The notes under the pieces are model-generated. The model was not told the origin of the DNA. It saw nothing but the letters and a program-made list of their open reading frames with translations, and made no database searches. The translations under genes and the position numbers were made by a program. A stretch of 64,000 bases of DNA from Streptomyces nigrescens (GTDB lineage Bacteria > Actinomycetota > Actinomycetes > Streptomycetales > Streptomycetaceae): the NCBI GenBank assembly GCA_024349765.1, contig AP026073.1:806001-870000 (forward strand). The letters are read 5' to 3'. Below, piece by piece: positions 7,600 through 16,125 of the stretch. Each line of letters opens with the position of its first letter. The first letter of the stretch is position 1.

Positions 7600-8149
7600 C
7601 GGGTGATGGCTCCTTGGTCGGGGGAGGGGAGGCGCGGCGAGCCCTCTTCGGGCGAAGCGCAGGAGGGGGCGGCAGACGGTTCTGGCCCGAACGTGCTGGG
7701 AAGGGCCGCGGAGGCAGAAGGCGGGTTCGCCGGCTCCCGGATTGGCATGCCGGAATCTCTCATGTCCCTGAGCTGGCAGCCCGGGGCGGATATCCAAGAC
7801 AGCCACAACGACGTCGCGCAAGTCCAGTATTCCGCTGGGAAATGAGGAAGCTGGCAGCGAACGCGTTCTGAGCGGCGGTTCCAAAACGATAGACCCGGAT
7901 TGGCCGTTGCCGAAATCAGTTAGGCGCCAAGTAGAGCCAGAAGGATCACATCGGGAAACCGTTGACCCCCGTTGTGGCGCAAGCTACAACACAACACCCC
8001 GCGTCAGAGAGCTTTTTGATGGCCAGCACGGCAATAGCCGCCGATGCCCAGAACCCGGTTCGGAGGTCACTCCCGGTCGCGCGCCGGGCGAAACGTAGAC
8101 GACGATCGGCTGTTAACCAAACCGGCGATCGCGAGTTACAACTGATCCC
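7600..8149. promoter_or_regulatory. divergent control region of rep-like and xre genes
   Basis: A 550-bp region with no supported gene. It has lower GC than its surroundings around 7860-8000. It contains an imperfect 20-bp dyad at 7971-7990 (GTTGTGGC, four bases, GCTACAAC) and, next to the xre gene, the longer operator palindrome listed separately. Confidence 0.45.
8103..8131. promoter_or_regulatory. palindromic operator upstream of xre
   Basis: Arms CGATCGGCTGTT and AACCGGCGATCG with a 5-nt spacer (AACCA); 10 of 12 positions pair. The same palindrome recurs just after the xre stop. It ends 18 bp before the xre start codon, as expected for an autoregulated repressor. Confidence 0.7.
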
Positions 8150-8422
8150 ATGGCAGTGCGACCTCTTGAAACCGGCGCAGCAGGAAAGGGCGTCGCCCGT
8201 GCCATCGTGCGCGCCCGTGCCGCCCGCGGCTACTCCCAGCGCCAGCTCGCCGCCCTCGGCCGGCCCATGGCCGCCACTGCTCTCTCCCGCATCGAACGCA
8301 CGGTCCGGCGCTGCGGCATCGACGACTTCGTTGCCATCGCCACCGCACTCAGAGCCTCCCCACACACCTTCCTCGCCAGCTCTTCGAGAGACCGGGGCCA
8401 TGCGGAGCGGGCGGAAACATAG
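8150..8422 (+). CDS. small XRE-family regulator
   Basis: A 90-aa protein that is almost entirely a lambda-repressor-type HTH: VARAIVRARAARGYSQRQLA, then RPMAATALSRIERTVRRCGI and a final helix with FVAIATALRASPHTFL. ATG 8150 has no Shine-Dalgarno and lies shortly after the operator palindrome, so the message may have a very short leader. The gene is bracketed by two copies of one palindrome; the second copy lies in the leader region of the excisionase-integrase pair. The parsimonious reading is a repressor of its own promoter and of excision. It could instead be an activator. Confidence 0.82.
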   Translation: MAVRPLETGAAGKGVARAIVRARAARGYSQRQLAALGRPMAATALSRIERTVRRCGIDDFVAIATALRASPHTFLASSSRDRGHAERAET

Positions 8423-8426
8423 CCGA

Positions 8427-8454
8427 CGATCGCCGGTTGGCCAAACCGGCGATG
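8427..8454. promoter_or_regulatory. second operator palindrome, before xis-int
   Basis: Arms CGATCGCCGGTT and AACCGGCGATG with a 5-nt spacer (GGCCA); the dyad is nearly perfect and matches the 8103-8131 site in sequence and spacing. It starts five bases after the xre stop and about 140 bp before the excisionase ATG. Confidence 0.7.
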
Positions 8455-8592
8455 CTCCGCATCATTGAATATCCCGGCACCTCGGCGTGCCGTCTTTTGG
8501 TAATCCGCTCTTTCCATGCGAGGAAACCCTTTGCCCCGACCTCTCATAAGCCCTGCCCGAACCCCCCTCGACAATGAGGAGGCGGGGCGCTG

Positions 8593-8790
8593 ATGAATGG
8601 CTCCAGTCGCTCGCGCGACAAAATGACCGTGGGTGAACTCTGCGCCGAGCTTCAGGTGTCGCGGTCCACCTTTTACGACTGGCGTCAGAAAGGCCGGGCG
8701 CCACGATGCGTGAAACTTCCCAACGGGAGCCTGCGCATCCGCCGCAGTGACCTTGAGAACTGGCTCACCGACTGCGAGGCCAGCGCGTGA
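8593..8790 (+). CDS. xis: excisionase / AlpA-like HTH protein
   Basis: A 65-aa MerR-like winged-helix protein: MTVGELCAELQVSRSTFYDW, RQKGRAPRCVKLPNGSLRI, then RRSDLENWL. This is the standard layout of Streptomyces element excisionases that bend attachment-site DNA and steer the integrase toward excision. GAGGAGG lies upstream of ATG 8593. Its TGA overlaps the integrase GTG by four bases, a typical xis-int coupling. Confidence 0.88.
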   Translation: MNGSSRSRDKMTVGELCAELQVSRSTFYDWRQKGRAPRCVKLPNGSLRIRRSDLENWLTDCEASA

Positions 8791-10214
8791 CAAACCGGTC
8801 CTTCAAGGTCCGCTTCTACAAGACGGAGGTCTACAAGGGAAAACGTGGCACGACCTACACCGTGCGCTGGTCGGTCAACGGGAGGCGGCATGGCGAGGCG
8901 TTCAAGACTGCCGCCTCGGCCGATTCCTTCCGCGCCGTGCTCCTCGTCGCCGCCAACAACGGAGAACCGTTCAACCAGGACACCGGCAGGCCGTCGTCGC
9001 ACGCGGCGCCCGCGGCCGAGGTCACCTGGTACGACTTCGCCCTGCGCTACGTGGACATGAAGTGGCCCCGCATCTCGGCGAACAACCGCATCAGCACAGC
9101 CAAGGCCCTGACCAAGGCGACGCTCGCGCTCCTGCGAACCGAACCAACCCAGTACGACCCTGTCGAGGTCCGCAAGGCCCTGCGCGAGTACGCCTTCAAC
9201 AAGAACCGCCGGGACGAGGCATCCTCCGAGCTACGAGCCATCCTCGCCTGGATTCGGCGCAACTCGCTGCCGATGAGTGCCTGGGAGGATACCAAGCACG
9301 TCGACGCCGTGCTCCACGCCCTCGACACCCGACTCGACGGCACGCCCGCTGCCGCAAGCTCCGCCAAACGCTATCGCCGCGTCCTGCGCCATGCCATCCG
9401 CCAGAACGTCCTGGCGGACAACCCGTTGCCCAAGGGGAGGGACGAGAACGCCGCCCCGAAGACCTCCGGCGCAGTCGACAAGCGCTCCCTCCTCAACCCC
9501 GGGCAGGTGGCTGCCTTGCTCGTCCGGATCGCCTCCCGCCCGCGCACCGGCCACCGGCTCACGGCCTTCTTCGCGACGCTCTACTACGCCGGCCTCCGCC
9601 CCGAGGAAGCGGTCGCACTCCGCGTCGAGGACGCCGTTCTCCCTTCCACCGGTTGGGGTGAACTCCGGGTGCACACCGCAGCGCCCGAGGTCGGCAAGCA
9701 GTGGACGGACGACGGCGAGGTCCACGAGACCCGGGACCTGAAGGGGCGTGCGTCAGGGGACACCCGCACAGTGCCAGTACACCCCGCCCTCGCATCGATC
9801 CTCCACACACTCGTCGCCCAGGACCAGCTCACCGCGGGAGATCTCTTCTTCCCCGGTGAGAAGGGCGGCCTGCTCGCCGGCTCCGTCTACCGGCGAGCCT
9901 GGGACAAGGCCCGTAAGACAGTCCTGACCGAGCGCGAGTACAGCTCGCCCGTTGGCAAGCGGGTATACGACCTCCGCCACACCTGCCTGACAACCTGGCT
10001 CAACCACGGCATCCCGCCGGCACAGGTCGCTGAATGGGCAGGCAACAGCGTCCCGGTGCTGCTTTCCACTTACGCGCGCTGCATCACCGGACAGACCGTT
10101 GAACTACAGCAGCGCATCGAGGGGCCTCAGAAGCTCCCGGATGCGCCACTGGTTCCAGGCCCCGGGGGCTCGCTCCTTCCGCCGCTCCCCAGGGCGCCGG
10201 GCCGCGCCCGCTGA
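8787..10214 (+). CDS. int: tyrosine site-specific integrase
   Basis: A 475-aa tyrosine recombinase that integrates and excises the element by recombining attP with attB. The N-terminal arm-binding part has an AP2-like strand set (TTYTVRWSVNGRRHGEAFKT, residues 21-40). A core-binding SAM-like domain spans about 75-215. The catalytic domain has Arg near residue 269 (YYAGLRPEEAVAL), the box YDLRHTCLTTWLNHG near 394 (Tyr in place of the first His, common in actinobacterial integrases), and the nucleophile in LLSTYARC near 428. GTG 8787 is coupled to xis. attP would be expected just after the gene, but no repeat matching the tRNA-Arg 3' end is seen there. Confidence 0.95.
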   Translation: MTNRSFKVRFYKTEVYKGKRGTTYTVRWSVNGRRHGEAFKTAASADSFRAVLLVAANNGEPFNQDTGRPSSHAAPAAEVTWYDFALRYVDMKWPRISANNRISTAKALTKATLALLRTEPTQYDPVEVRKALREYAFNKNRRDEASSELRAILAWIRRNSLPMSAWEDTKHVDAVLHALDTRLDGTPAAASSAKRYRRVLRHAIRQNVLADNPLPKGRDENAAPKTSGAVDKRSLLNPGQVAALLVRIASRPRTGHRLTAFFATLYYAGLRPEEAVALRVEDAVLPSTGWGELRVHTAAPEVGKQWTDDGEVHETRDLKGRASGDTRTVPVHPALASILHTLVAQDQLTAGDLFFPGEKGGLLAGSVYRRAWDKARKTVLTEREYSSPVGKRVYDLRHTCLTTWLNHGIPPAQVAEWAGNSVPVLLSTYARCITGQTVELQQRIEGPQKLPDAPLVPGPGGSLLPPLPRAPGRAR

Positions 10215-10306
10215 TTGCGACGGTGACAAGACACAGTGGGTGAGGGCGACCTATGGCCACCTGGGCGGGCTATGCGGGGAGGTCGCCACTCAATTAGGCG
10301 CAGCCC

Positions 10307-11974
10307 CTACCGCGGCACGGTCACCGCCATAAGTTTGCCGTCCCCGAGGTGGAGCCAGCCCCGGCCAGGAGTGAGAGGGCGGCCGACAACGGAGTCTCCC
10401 GTCTTGATGCCGATCCAATCACCAGCATGTCGATCCTGAGGAGACAGCAGGAGGCCGCGGTGGGCTCTCTTCGCTTTGCCAAGCCATGGGGAAGTCGGCC
10501 CGAGCTTGTCTTCATCGCCTGCCAGGACCAGCGCTGTACCCTCTTCGAAGCCATGCTCTAGCAGGTTCCGCAGCACACGTCGGGCATCGCACTCGCCCAA
10601 GACCTCCGCGTCGTCCATCACGACAACGACCGGCTCCTCAGCGGACGCCACTGACAGAGCCTCCTCGAGTTCGTCGTGGCCGAGGTCGTCTTGATCGAAG
10701 CAAGCAATCACGCCGTCCCGATCGGCCAACTCTCGTAGAGGCGACGGCCTGGGCGTGGCTAAGGCGAGCTGGGCGCCAGATGCGAGGAGAGAGCACGCGA
10801 TGTTCACCAGTGCCGTGGAGCGACCTGACTTTGCGGGCCCGGCCACAACGAACGCGGGGGCAGTGCCGGAGCCCAGATCAGGGCCATATGCGGCCAGGTG
10901 GTCGCCCCCGACACCCGCAAGTGCCCACAACCTCGGTGCCGCCGGATCGCGCATGGACCACGCTTCATCGAAGCTGATGTCGGACGGCAACGAGGCAGAG
11001 CGTTTCTGCACCTCCAACGCGTCATGGGCTGCGTCCCACAGGCCGAGCAACAGGACGTGATCCTCTTGCCGCAGGCTCGCCATGTGGGAGAACGCGACAA
11101 GTGCCTCCCGATCGGGCAGCTCATCGTGGGTGTACCAGCGGATCCAAACATCCGACGAGATCCCTGTCTGCTCCTCCATCTCAGTGAAGGACCACTTGCG
11201 CTTCAGTCTGTGTCCGTCAAGGTGGCGATGCAGCGTGACCAGCTCCAGCCGCGCAGGGGAGCGGTCCACCTCGAACTCTCTGCTCTTCACACCGTAGAAC
11301 GTCGCGTTCGCTGGCCGTTGCTCCTCTGCGGCGTCAGCCATCCTGACGAAGCCTTCGCTACGGCGAACTACACCAAGGAAGACTCTCAACGCGTCCTTGT
11401 CGTGCCACAGAGCCTGCGCCGCGTTGAGGATCAGTCCCTTCAATGACTCATGCGCGTAGTTGAACTGCGTAGAGGCTTGGCTGGCGTTGGTCGACGGCCC
11501 CGTGCCGGCTGGTGGCTCTTCTGCTGCCCGCCCACTTGGGGCCCCGGTGTTCTGCTTCGGCAAGCCCTCGGGAGAGGCAGTCGCGTCGTTCACGTCACCA
11601 TCTCCGGCGGATGCTGTGGTATCTGCCGGAGGGTGTACTGATGCTTGGGCGACCGTCTCCCTGATGACCCGCTTCCACAGACCCTTGAAACGGTCAACTT
11701 CGCCGTCTACGTCGCTGTGTCGAGCGAATTCGGCCAGGACACGGGCGATCATCTCAAGACGCCCCCACGGCGGTAGGGCTGGCTTCTGGAACGTGTCCAA
11801 CACTGCTTGGTGATTCACGATCCAGTAGTCCTGCGCGTCCTTCCCGACGCGGTCGCGAATAGCGCGGGCTGACGGGAGTCCCGCGTCCAGCCTCAGATTG
11901 TGGAGCTCGTCGTTCAGCTGCTTCAGGTCAGGCTGGTCAGCTAGATCGGGCCTCTTCCACGGCTGAGCGACCAC
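10307..11974 (-). CDS. HTH-linked FtsK/EccC-like P-loop ATPase
   Basis: A 555-aa protein. Residues about 13-65 form a cryptic XRE-like HTH (LRLDAGLPSARAIRDRVG, then PALPPWGRLEMIARVLAEFA). A Ser/Thr/Pro/Gly linker follows, then a helical middle. A P-loop domain starts near residue 370 with Walker A GPAKSGRSTALVNIACSLL and Walker B VVVVMDDAEVLG. The strand order and the words TPRPSPLRELADRDGV resemble the last ATPase domain of EccC/FtsK proteins, without membrane segments or a translocase motor. GTG 11974 is chosen because AGGAGGGGG precedes it; the frame stays open to 12040. It probably acts as a nucleotide-dependent regulator or conflict protein. It is divergent to the 49-aa membrane protein. 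Confidence 0.7.
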   Translation of the reverse strand: MVAQPWKRPDLADQPDLKQLNDELHNLRLDAGLPSARAIRDRVGKDAQDYWIVNHQAVLDTFQKPALPPWGRLEMIARVLAEFARHSDVDGEVDRFKGLWKRVIRETVAQASVHPPADTTASAGDGDVNDATASPEGLPKQNTGAPSGRAAEEPPAGTGPSTNASQASTQFNYAHESLKGLILNAAQALWHDKDALRVFLGVVRRSEGFVRMADAAEEQRPANATFYGVKSREFEVDRSPARLELVTLHRHLDGHRLKRKWSFTEMEEQTGISSDVWIRWYTHDELPDREALVAFSHMASLRQEDHVLLLGLWDAAHDALEVQKRSASLPSDISFDEAWSMRDPAAPRLWALAGVGGDHLAAYGPDLGSGTAPAFVVAGPAKSGRSTALVNIACSLLASGAQLALATPRPSPLRELADRDGVIACFDQDDLGHDELEEALSVASAEEPVVVVMDDAEVLGECDARRVLRNLLEHGFEEGTALVLAGDEDKLGPTSPWLGKAKRAHRGLLLSPQDRHAGDWIGIKTGDSVVGRPLTPGRGWLHLGDGKLMAVTVPR

Positions 11975-12184
11975 TATCTCTGCCCCCTCCTGGTGCTTCT
12001 GCGTCGTTTGTAAATCAGGCGCGTTGGCGCCTGCCCTCACGGGCGTCAGGATCTGTCATGCGTGTCATGCAGCGGCTGTTCTTGGCCGATGCTGTCAGCG
12101 ATCGTCTTGAGCCGTCAGGGCCGTCCGGGAAGCACCCACGCTGGATGCACAACTCAGTCGGTGCCATACGGAAGGTAGATCCTC

Positions 12185-12334
12185 ATGGAACAGATCAGCG
12201 TGCGCCTCGTAGTCCTCCTGCTGGTCGGAGTCCTAGTCGTCGCCCTGACGCTGCATGCACCCGAAGTCGGCGCGGCCTTGGTGGGGGCCACTGCAGTGGT
12301 GGCACTACTCGCCCAGCTCATGGGCCGCGAGTGA
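12185..12334 (+). CDS. small membrane protein, 49 aa
   Basis: Sequence MEQISVRLVVLLLVGVLVVA continues LTLHAPEVGAALVGATAVVA and ends LLAQLMGRE. It is almost all hydrophobic, with two predicted membrane helices joined by a short loop. GGAAGG lies nine bases before the ATG. It sits between two HTH-ATPase genes that both run on the other strand. A membrane-acting partner or effector is possible but this is inference from position only. Confidence 0.68.
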   Translation: MEQISVRLVVLLLVGVLVVALTLHAPEVGAALVGATAVVALLAQLMGRE

Positions 12335-12459
12335 CTCTGCCCGAGCGGAGAAACCTGCAGCCATGGGCCACCTGATCTCCCAATCTGTGGTCCGATACCT
12401 TGCGGCTCCACCGAACTCACGGCACATCTGCGGCCTCATGGGACCTGTGGTGGTGGGTC

Positions 12460-15400
12460 TCAGCCCCGGTGGCGGTGTTCCTCAATGTCGGCCTGATCCA
12501 GCCAGTACGCGATGTTGTTGCTGATGGTGGTGGTGATGGGATGAGCAGGGTCTACGAGGCGTCGTGTGTCTGTGAGCATCCGAGTGAGAATGCGGACGGC
12601 TTCCCTGGGGTGGCCAGTGCGTCCGCGCCACATCGCGAGCTTGTCCAGTACCGACAATGTGGCGACGTGATCAGTGCCAAGGTGGCGTTCGATGTGCGTC
12701 AGCAGGGCCTGGTAGGTGTCGCTTGCCGTCTGTGCATCGCCCGTTTCACCCTGCCAGTGGCCAAGGCTATCGAGAGTCGCCAGGGTTTGGAGGTGGCCAG
12801 GGCCCAGGACGCGTTCCTGGTCAGGGAGGAGCTCCTGTAGTGCGGCGATGGCTGCCTGGGGTGCTCCTGCAAAGCCACGCATGACGGCGAGGCTGTGGCG
12901 GGTGCTGAGAATCTCTGCGCCTTCTGGCACCAGGCGGCGCTGCTGATCACGGAGGACATCCTCCAGTGCTTGTACAGCCTTCTGGGGCTCTCCTGCCCAG
13001 CCCAAGCACAGGGCGTGACTGTGTCGGGAGCTGAGTGTGTCTGGGTGGTGAGGGCCGAGGACTCGGGTTCTGTCGGCGACGACGGCGGCGAGGTTCTCAG
13101 ATGCGGTGGCTGGATCGATTCTTTCCTGCAAACGGGCGAGGTTGTGGCGCGCGGTGAGCAGCTCGGGATGGTCCGGGCCCAGGACCTTACCCATGTCGGG
13201 GATCAGCGCCTGATACCCGTCGATGGCCTTATCCGTCTCGCCCGACGCTCCCTGCCAACGGGCAAGGCTTTGCCTGGTGGTCAGGGTGCGCAGGTGCCGG
13301 GGCCCGAGCGCTAGTGTCTGGTCGGGTAGCAACGCTTCGAGCAGGCTGACGGCCTCGGCAGCGTTGCCTGCTTCGCCCAGCCAGCGGGCCAGATTGTGGC
13401 GGGCGGTCAGGGTGCCATCGGCATCGGCGCCAAACTCCTCCTCCATGAGGGGGATCAGCCTGCGGTAAGCGGCAGCAGCCTCTGCTGCGTCACCTGCGAC
13501 GCCCATCCAATAAGAAAGGTTGTGGAGAGTAGCGAGTATCGCCCCGCGGCTCGCTCCGTTGCGCTGCCGGACAGCGAGAATCTCTTTGAGGGCCGCGATG
13601 GCGCCGCTTGTGTCGCCCGCCGCACCCCGCTCGACTGCAAGGTTGTGACGAGTCACGAGTGTCTCAGGCGCCTCGTAGCCGAACAACCGGATGTGGTCCG
13701 CCTCAAGACTTTCCAGGGTCTGGACTGCTCCGGCATGATCTCCGGCTTGGCTTTGCCAGCGGGACAGCTCGCTTCGGGCGACAAGGGTGTGCTGGTGGTC
13801 GGCTCCGAGGTGCCGGTGGGCGAGGGAGCGGAGCGCGTCGAAATGGTCGCGTGCCCAGGAGATGTCGCCGGATTCACCCGTGCTGATGCCCAGCCGGAAG
13901 AGGAGGGTGTACGCGGTGTCGTCCTGCCACAGGGGGTGGCTCTCGCCGTCCTGGTCGCGGCGGGCCAGCGAGCGGGCGCTGGCCCGCAGCCGCTGTGCGT
14001 GCTCCTGACCGTGCTCGGTGTCGGGCCAGATGTCAAGCAGGGCGTGGGCAGCCGCCGGCAGGACGGAGTTCCTGCGCTGTGTCCGAGTGTCGGGCGATGA
14101 ACCAGGAGGTTGATGCTCGCGCACGGCACGCTGGATCAGTTGGTGCATGCGGACCAGCCATGCGTCGTCACAGCCCTCGCCCGGGGTGTGATCGATGAGA
14201 TGGAGTCGGTCCAGCGTTGCCAGGGTGTGCTCGGCCTCGAACTCGTCGACGGGTTGGTCTGCTCTGCTGCGCTCAGTCAGCCAAGCGCGGGCGGCGTCGC
14301 TGGTGAACAGAGGGGTGGGAATGCCGGTTGTCCCGTCGAGGACGGCTGCCAGTTCGAGCATTGGCCGGGCCAGCATGCCGGTGTGCTGGTCGGCCTGCTC
14401 GACAGAGATGTCCCACAATGCTGCCAGTGAGCTTGTTGCAGCACTGCCGCGCACGGCAGGGATCAGTCGTTCGAGGGTGAGCCGACGGTCCGCGAGCAGG
14501 CGTCGGTATCGGGCGATGCTGTAAGAGGCGTTGTAGTCGAGGTATGCGGCGGCCCGCGACAGCGCCAGGGGAAGATGGCCGAGATCGTCGGCGAGTCCCG
14601 CCAGCTCCGCGTCCGCACCGACGGACACGGCCCGTTGCAGTGTGTTGCGCAGGTGCGTGAGGGATTCCTCGCGGGTGAAGACGCCAACTGATAGGAACGG
14701 ATGGCCGCTTGCTGTGGCGAGGTCGCTCTCGCGGCTGCGGGTGGTGACGATGACCCTGCCGCGACCGGCGGTGCGCCGAGGCGGCCATAGTCCCTCCAGC
14801 GTGCCGGCGGAGTGCACGTCGTCGAGGACGATGAGCCAGCTGCGATCGGTGATGCGGAGCCAGTTGAGGAACCGTTCTGCGGCAGATGCGCTGTGCTCGC
14901 TACTGGGTACCAGCTCGAGCTCGCGGGCTGCTTGGGCATAGGCACCAGTCACGGCTGGCGTGGTGTTCGCCGTCACCCATATCAGCACGTCCACTTCACA
15001 GTCTGCCTCGTCGGCGGCACTGCGGCAGTAGTTGGCGGCCAGGCAGGTTTTGCCGACGCCCCCGGTTCCTGTGATCACGTGCCCCCTAACGGCTGCGTCG
15101 GCTGCGTCCCCGACGTCACTGTCCTCGGGGCCGTCCAGAGCGCGCGTCAGGACCTCACGATGTGCCCGCTCGACGAGCACATCGGCTGTGTCGGGGACCA
15201 GACCAATGCGCAGCGCCCGTGCGCTGCAGGGTTTATCGTCACGCTGCCTCTGCGTGCGGGGCCCGGTCGCCGCACTGTCGCGGCGAGCTGTGGTCCTGCT
15301 TCGCTCGGCCGCTCGGCGCAGCTTCTCCCACCGGCTACGGGATCCTGGCCCGGGCCTCGAACCAGCCCGGGTTTCGAGGAGTTCGGTCAGGAAGATGAAT

Positions 15401-15585
15401 GGGCGTCCGGCCCGCGGAACACTCTGAGCGTTGAACCACTCGCTGAGAGTGCTCTTGGTCAGGGCGACGGGAGGCGACTGCCGCTTGCCCTGCTGGATGA
15501 TCTGACCGAACGAGAGCCCGGATGCTTGCCGACTCGCCCTCAGTTCCTCGGCCAGGCGCGAGGCTGCCGCCGGGACGTCCACCAT
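12460..15585 (-). CDS. STAND-type HTH/NB-ARC/TPR protein
   Basis: A 1041-aa signal-transducing P-loop ATPase. Residues 1-75 hold a cryptic HTH (AEELRASRQASGLSFGQII, TLSEWFNAQSVPRAGRPF). NB-ARC spans about 150-480: Walker A HVITGTGGVGKTCLAANY near 167, Walker B WLIVLDDVHSAG, sensor VIVTTRSRESDLA, and LGHLPLALSRAAAYL. From about 560 to the end run ten or more tetratricopeptide units with recurring words LGPDHPxTLxTRHNLA, RWxGExG and AxxxYxxLLP. Such proteins oligomerise when the repeats bind a ligand or partner. In bacteria they act as regulators or as anti-phage (Avs-like) sensors. No separate effector domain is visible apart from the HTH. ATG 15585 follows GGGGAA. GC content is lower than in the core genes. 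Confidence 0.88.
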   Translation of the reverse strand: MVDVPAAASRLAEELRASRQASGLSFGQIIQQGKRQSPPVALTKSTLSEWFNAQSVPRAGRPFIFLTELLETRAGSRPGPGSRSRWEKLRRAAERSRTTARRDSAATGPRTQRQRDDKPCSARALRIGLVPDTADVLVERAHREVLTRALDGPEDSDVGDAADAAVRGHVITGTGGVGKTCLAANYCRSAADEADCEVDVLIWVTANTTPAVTGAYAQAARELELVPSSEHSASAAERFLNWLRITDRSWLIVLDDVHSAGTLEGLWPPRRTAGRGRVIVTTRSRESDLATASGHPFLSVGVFTREESLTHLRNTLQRAVSVGADAELAGLADDLGHLPLALSRAAAYLDYNASYSIARYRRLLADRRLTLERLIPAVRGSAATSSLAALWDISVEQADQHTGMLARPMLELAAVLDGTTGIPTPLFTSDAARAWLTERSRADQPVDEFEAEHTLATLDRLHLIDHTPGEGCDDAWLVRMHQLIQRAVREHQPPGSSPDTRTQRRNSVLPAAAHALLDIWPDTEHGQEHAQRLRASARSLARRDQDGESHPLWQDDTAYTLLFRLGISTGESGDISWARDHFDALRSLAHRHLGADHQHTLVARSELSRWQSQAGDHAGAVQTLESLEADHIRLFGYEAPETLVTRHNLAVERGAAGDTSGAIAALKEILAVRQRNGASRGAILATLHNLSYWMGVAGDAAEAAAAYRRLIPLMEEEFGADADGTLTARHNLARWLGEAGNAAEAVSLLEALLPDQTLALGPRHLRTLTTRQSLARWQGASGETDKAIDGYQALIPDMGKVLGPDHPELLTARHNLARLQERIDPATASENLAAVVADRTRVLGPHHPDTLSSRHSHALCLGWAGEPQKAVQALEDVLRDQQRRLVPEGAEILSTRHSLAVMRGFAGAPQAAIAALQELLPDQERVLGPGHLQTLATLDSLGHWQGETGDAQTASDTYQALLTHIERHLGTDHVATLSVLDKLAMWRGRTGHPREAVRILTRMLTDTRRLVDPAHPITTTISNNIAYWLDQADIEEHRHRG

Positions 15586-15753
15586 GCCGTTCCCCGTTCG
15601 TTCCGAACCTTCTGCGAACCCTATTCCTTGCCTGTCCGGCCAGCACATACCCGTAGTCCGGCATGAGTTGCTTCTCGCCGAACCCCGATCCGAACAGGTC
15701 AGGTGGCGTGTGACCGATCGCTTGGTTGGTCAAGTCCACGGATGGGACAGGCA

Positions 15754-15900
15754 ATGCGCAATCTCTGTCGTAAGGCGCGGTACGTGTGGCGCACGCCAAG
15801 GCTTCGGCGGCGCATGGCCGCGCTCGTTGTGCGGTGGATGGTCGGCGTCGTGCTGAGGGAACTGGCAGGTCTCTTGTGGCGGTGGTGGACCGGCCCGTGA
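15754..15900 (+). CDS. putative small basic amphipathic protein, 48 aa
   Basis: The frame reads MRNLCRKARYVWRTPRLRRR followed by MAALVVRWMVGVVLRELAGL and LWRWWTGP. It has a strongly basic N-terminus, then one Trp-rich hydrophobic helix. This looks like a membrane-associated peptide. GGGACAGG precedes the ATG at short spacing. It is divergent to the NB-ARC gene. No family is recognised, and chance in GC-rich DNA cannot be excluded. Confidence 0.38.
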   Translation: MRNLCRKARYVWRTPRLRRRMAALVVRWMVGVVLRELAGLLWRWWTGP

Positions 15901-16030
15901 CGTACCTCGGGGCCGGTTGGTCCACCGACACAGACGGCACGGGTGGGGGGCTGCTCCAGCCGCGGCCCCGGTGTCCGCCGAATCGCTGGGAAGAATGCTG
16001 CCCGGTCACGTCCCGCGAAGTGGTGTAGCG

Positions 16031-16125
16031 ATGATGTGGGCTACTCCGCAGTTCCTTGCCCGCGCTGACCCCAGCGCGGGCAGGACGCGGCTGTGAGCGA
16101 CGCAGACGTGACCGAGGACTTTTGA
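16031..16125 (+). CDS. two overlapping mini-ORFs (21 and 10 codons)
   Basis: ATG 16031 opens MMWATPQFLARADPSAGRTR plus Leu and ends at TGA 16094-16096. This overlaps GTG 16093, which opens MSDADVTEDF and ends at TGA 16123-16125. That stop in turn overlaps ATG 16125 of the next frame (TGATG). The chain looks like translational coupling, but no ribosome-binding site is evident for the first ORF. Confidence 0.25.

Noticed and set aside
10215-10306. Expected attP/attR directly after the integrase gene
   Set aside because: I looked for a match to the tRNA-Arg 3' end or another direct repeat and found none convincing.
12361-12524. Possible 54-codon plus-strand ORF starting MGHLISQSVV
   Set aside because: It runs into the antisense of the NB-ARC gene 3' end and ends in a Cys-rich low-complexity tail; no conserved feature.
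12400-14100. Plus-strand frames opposite the NB-ARC/TPR gene
   Set aside because: They are antisense shadows of the repeat region. The minus frame shows Walker motifs and regular TPR words.
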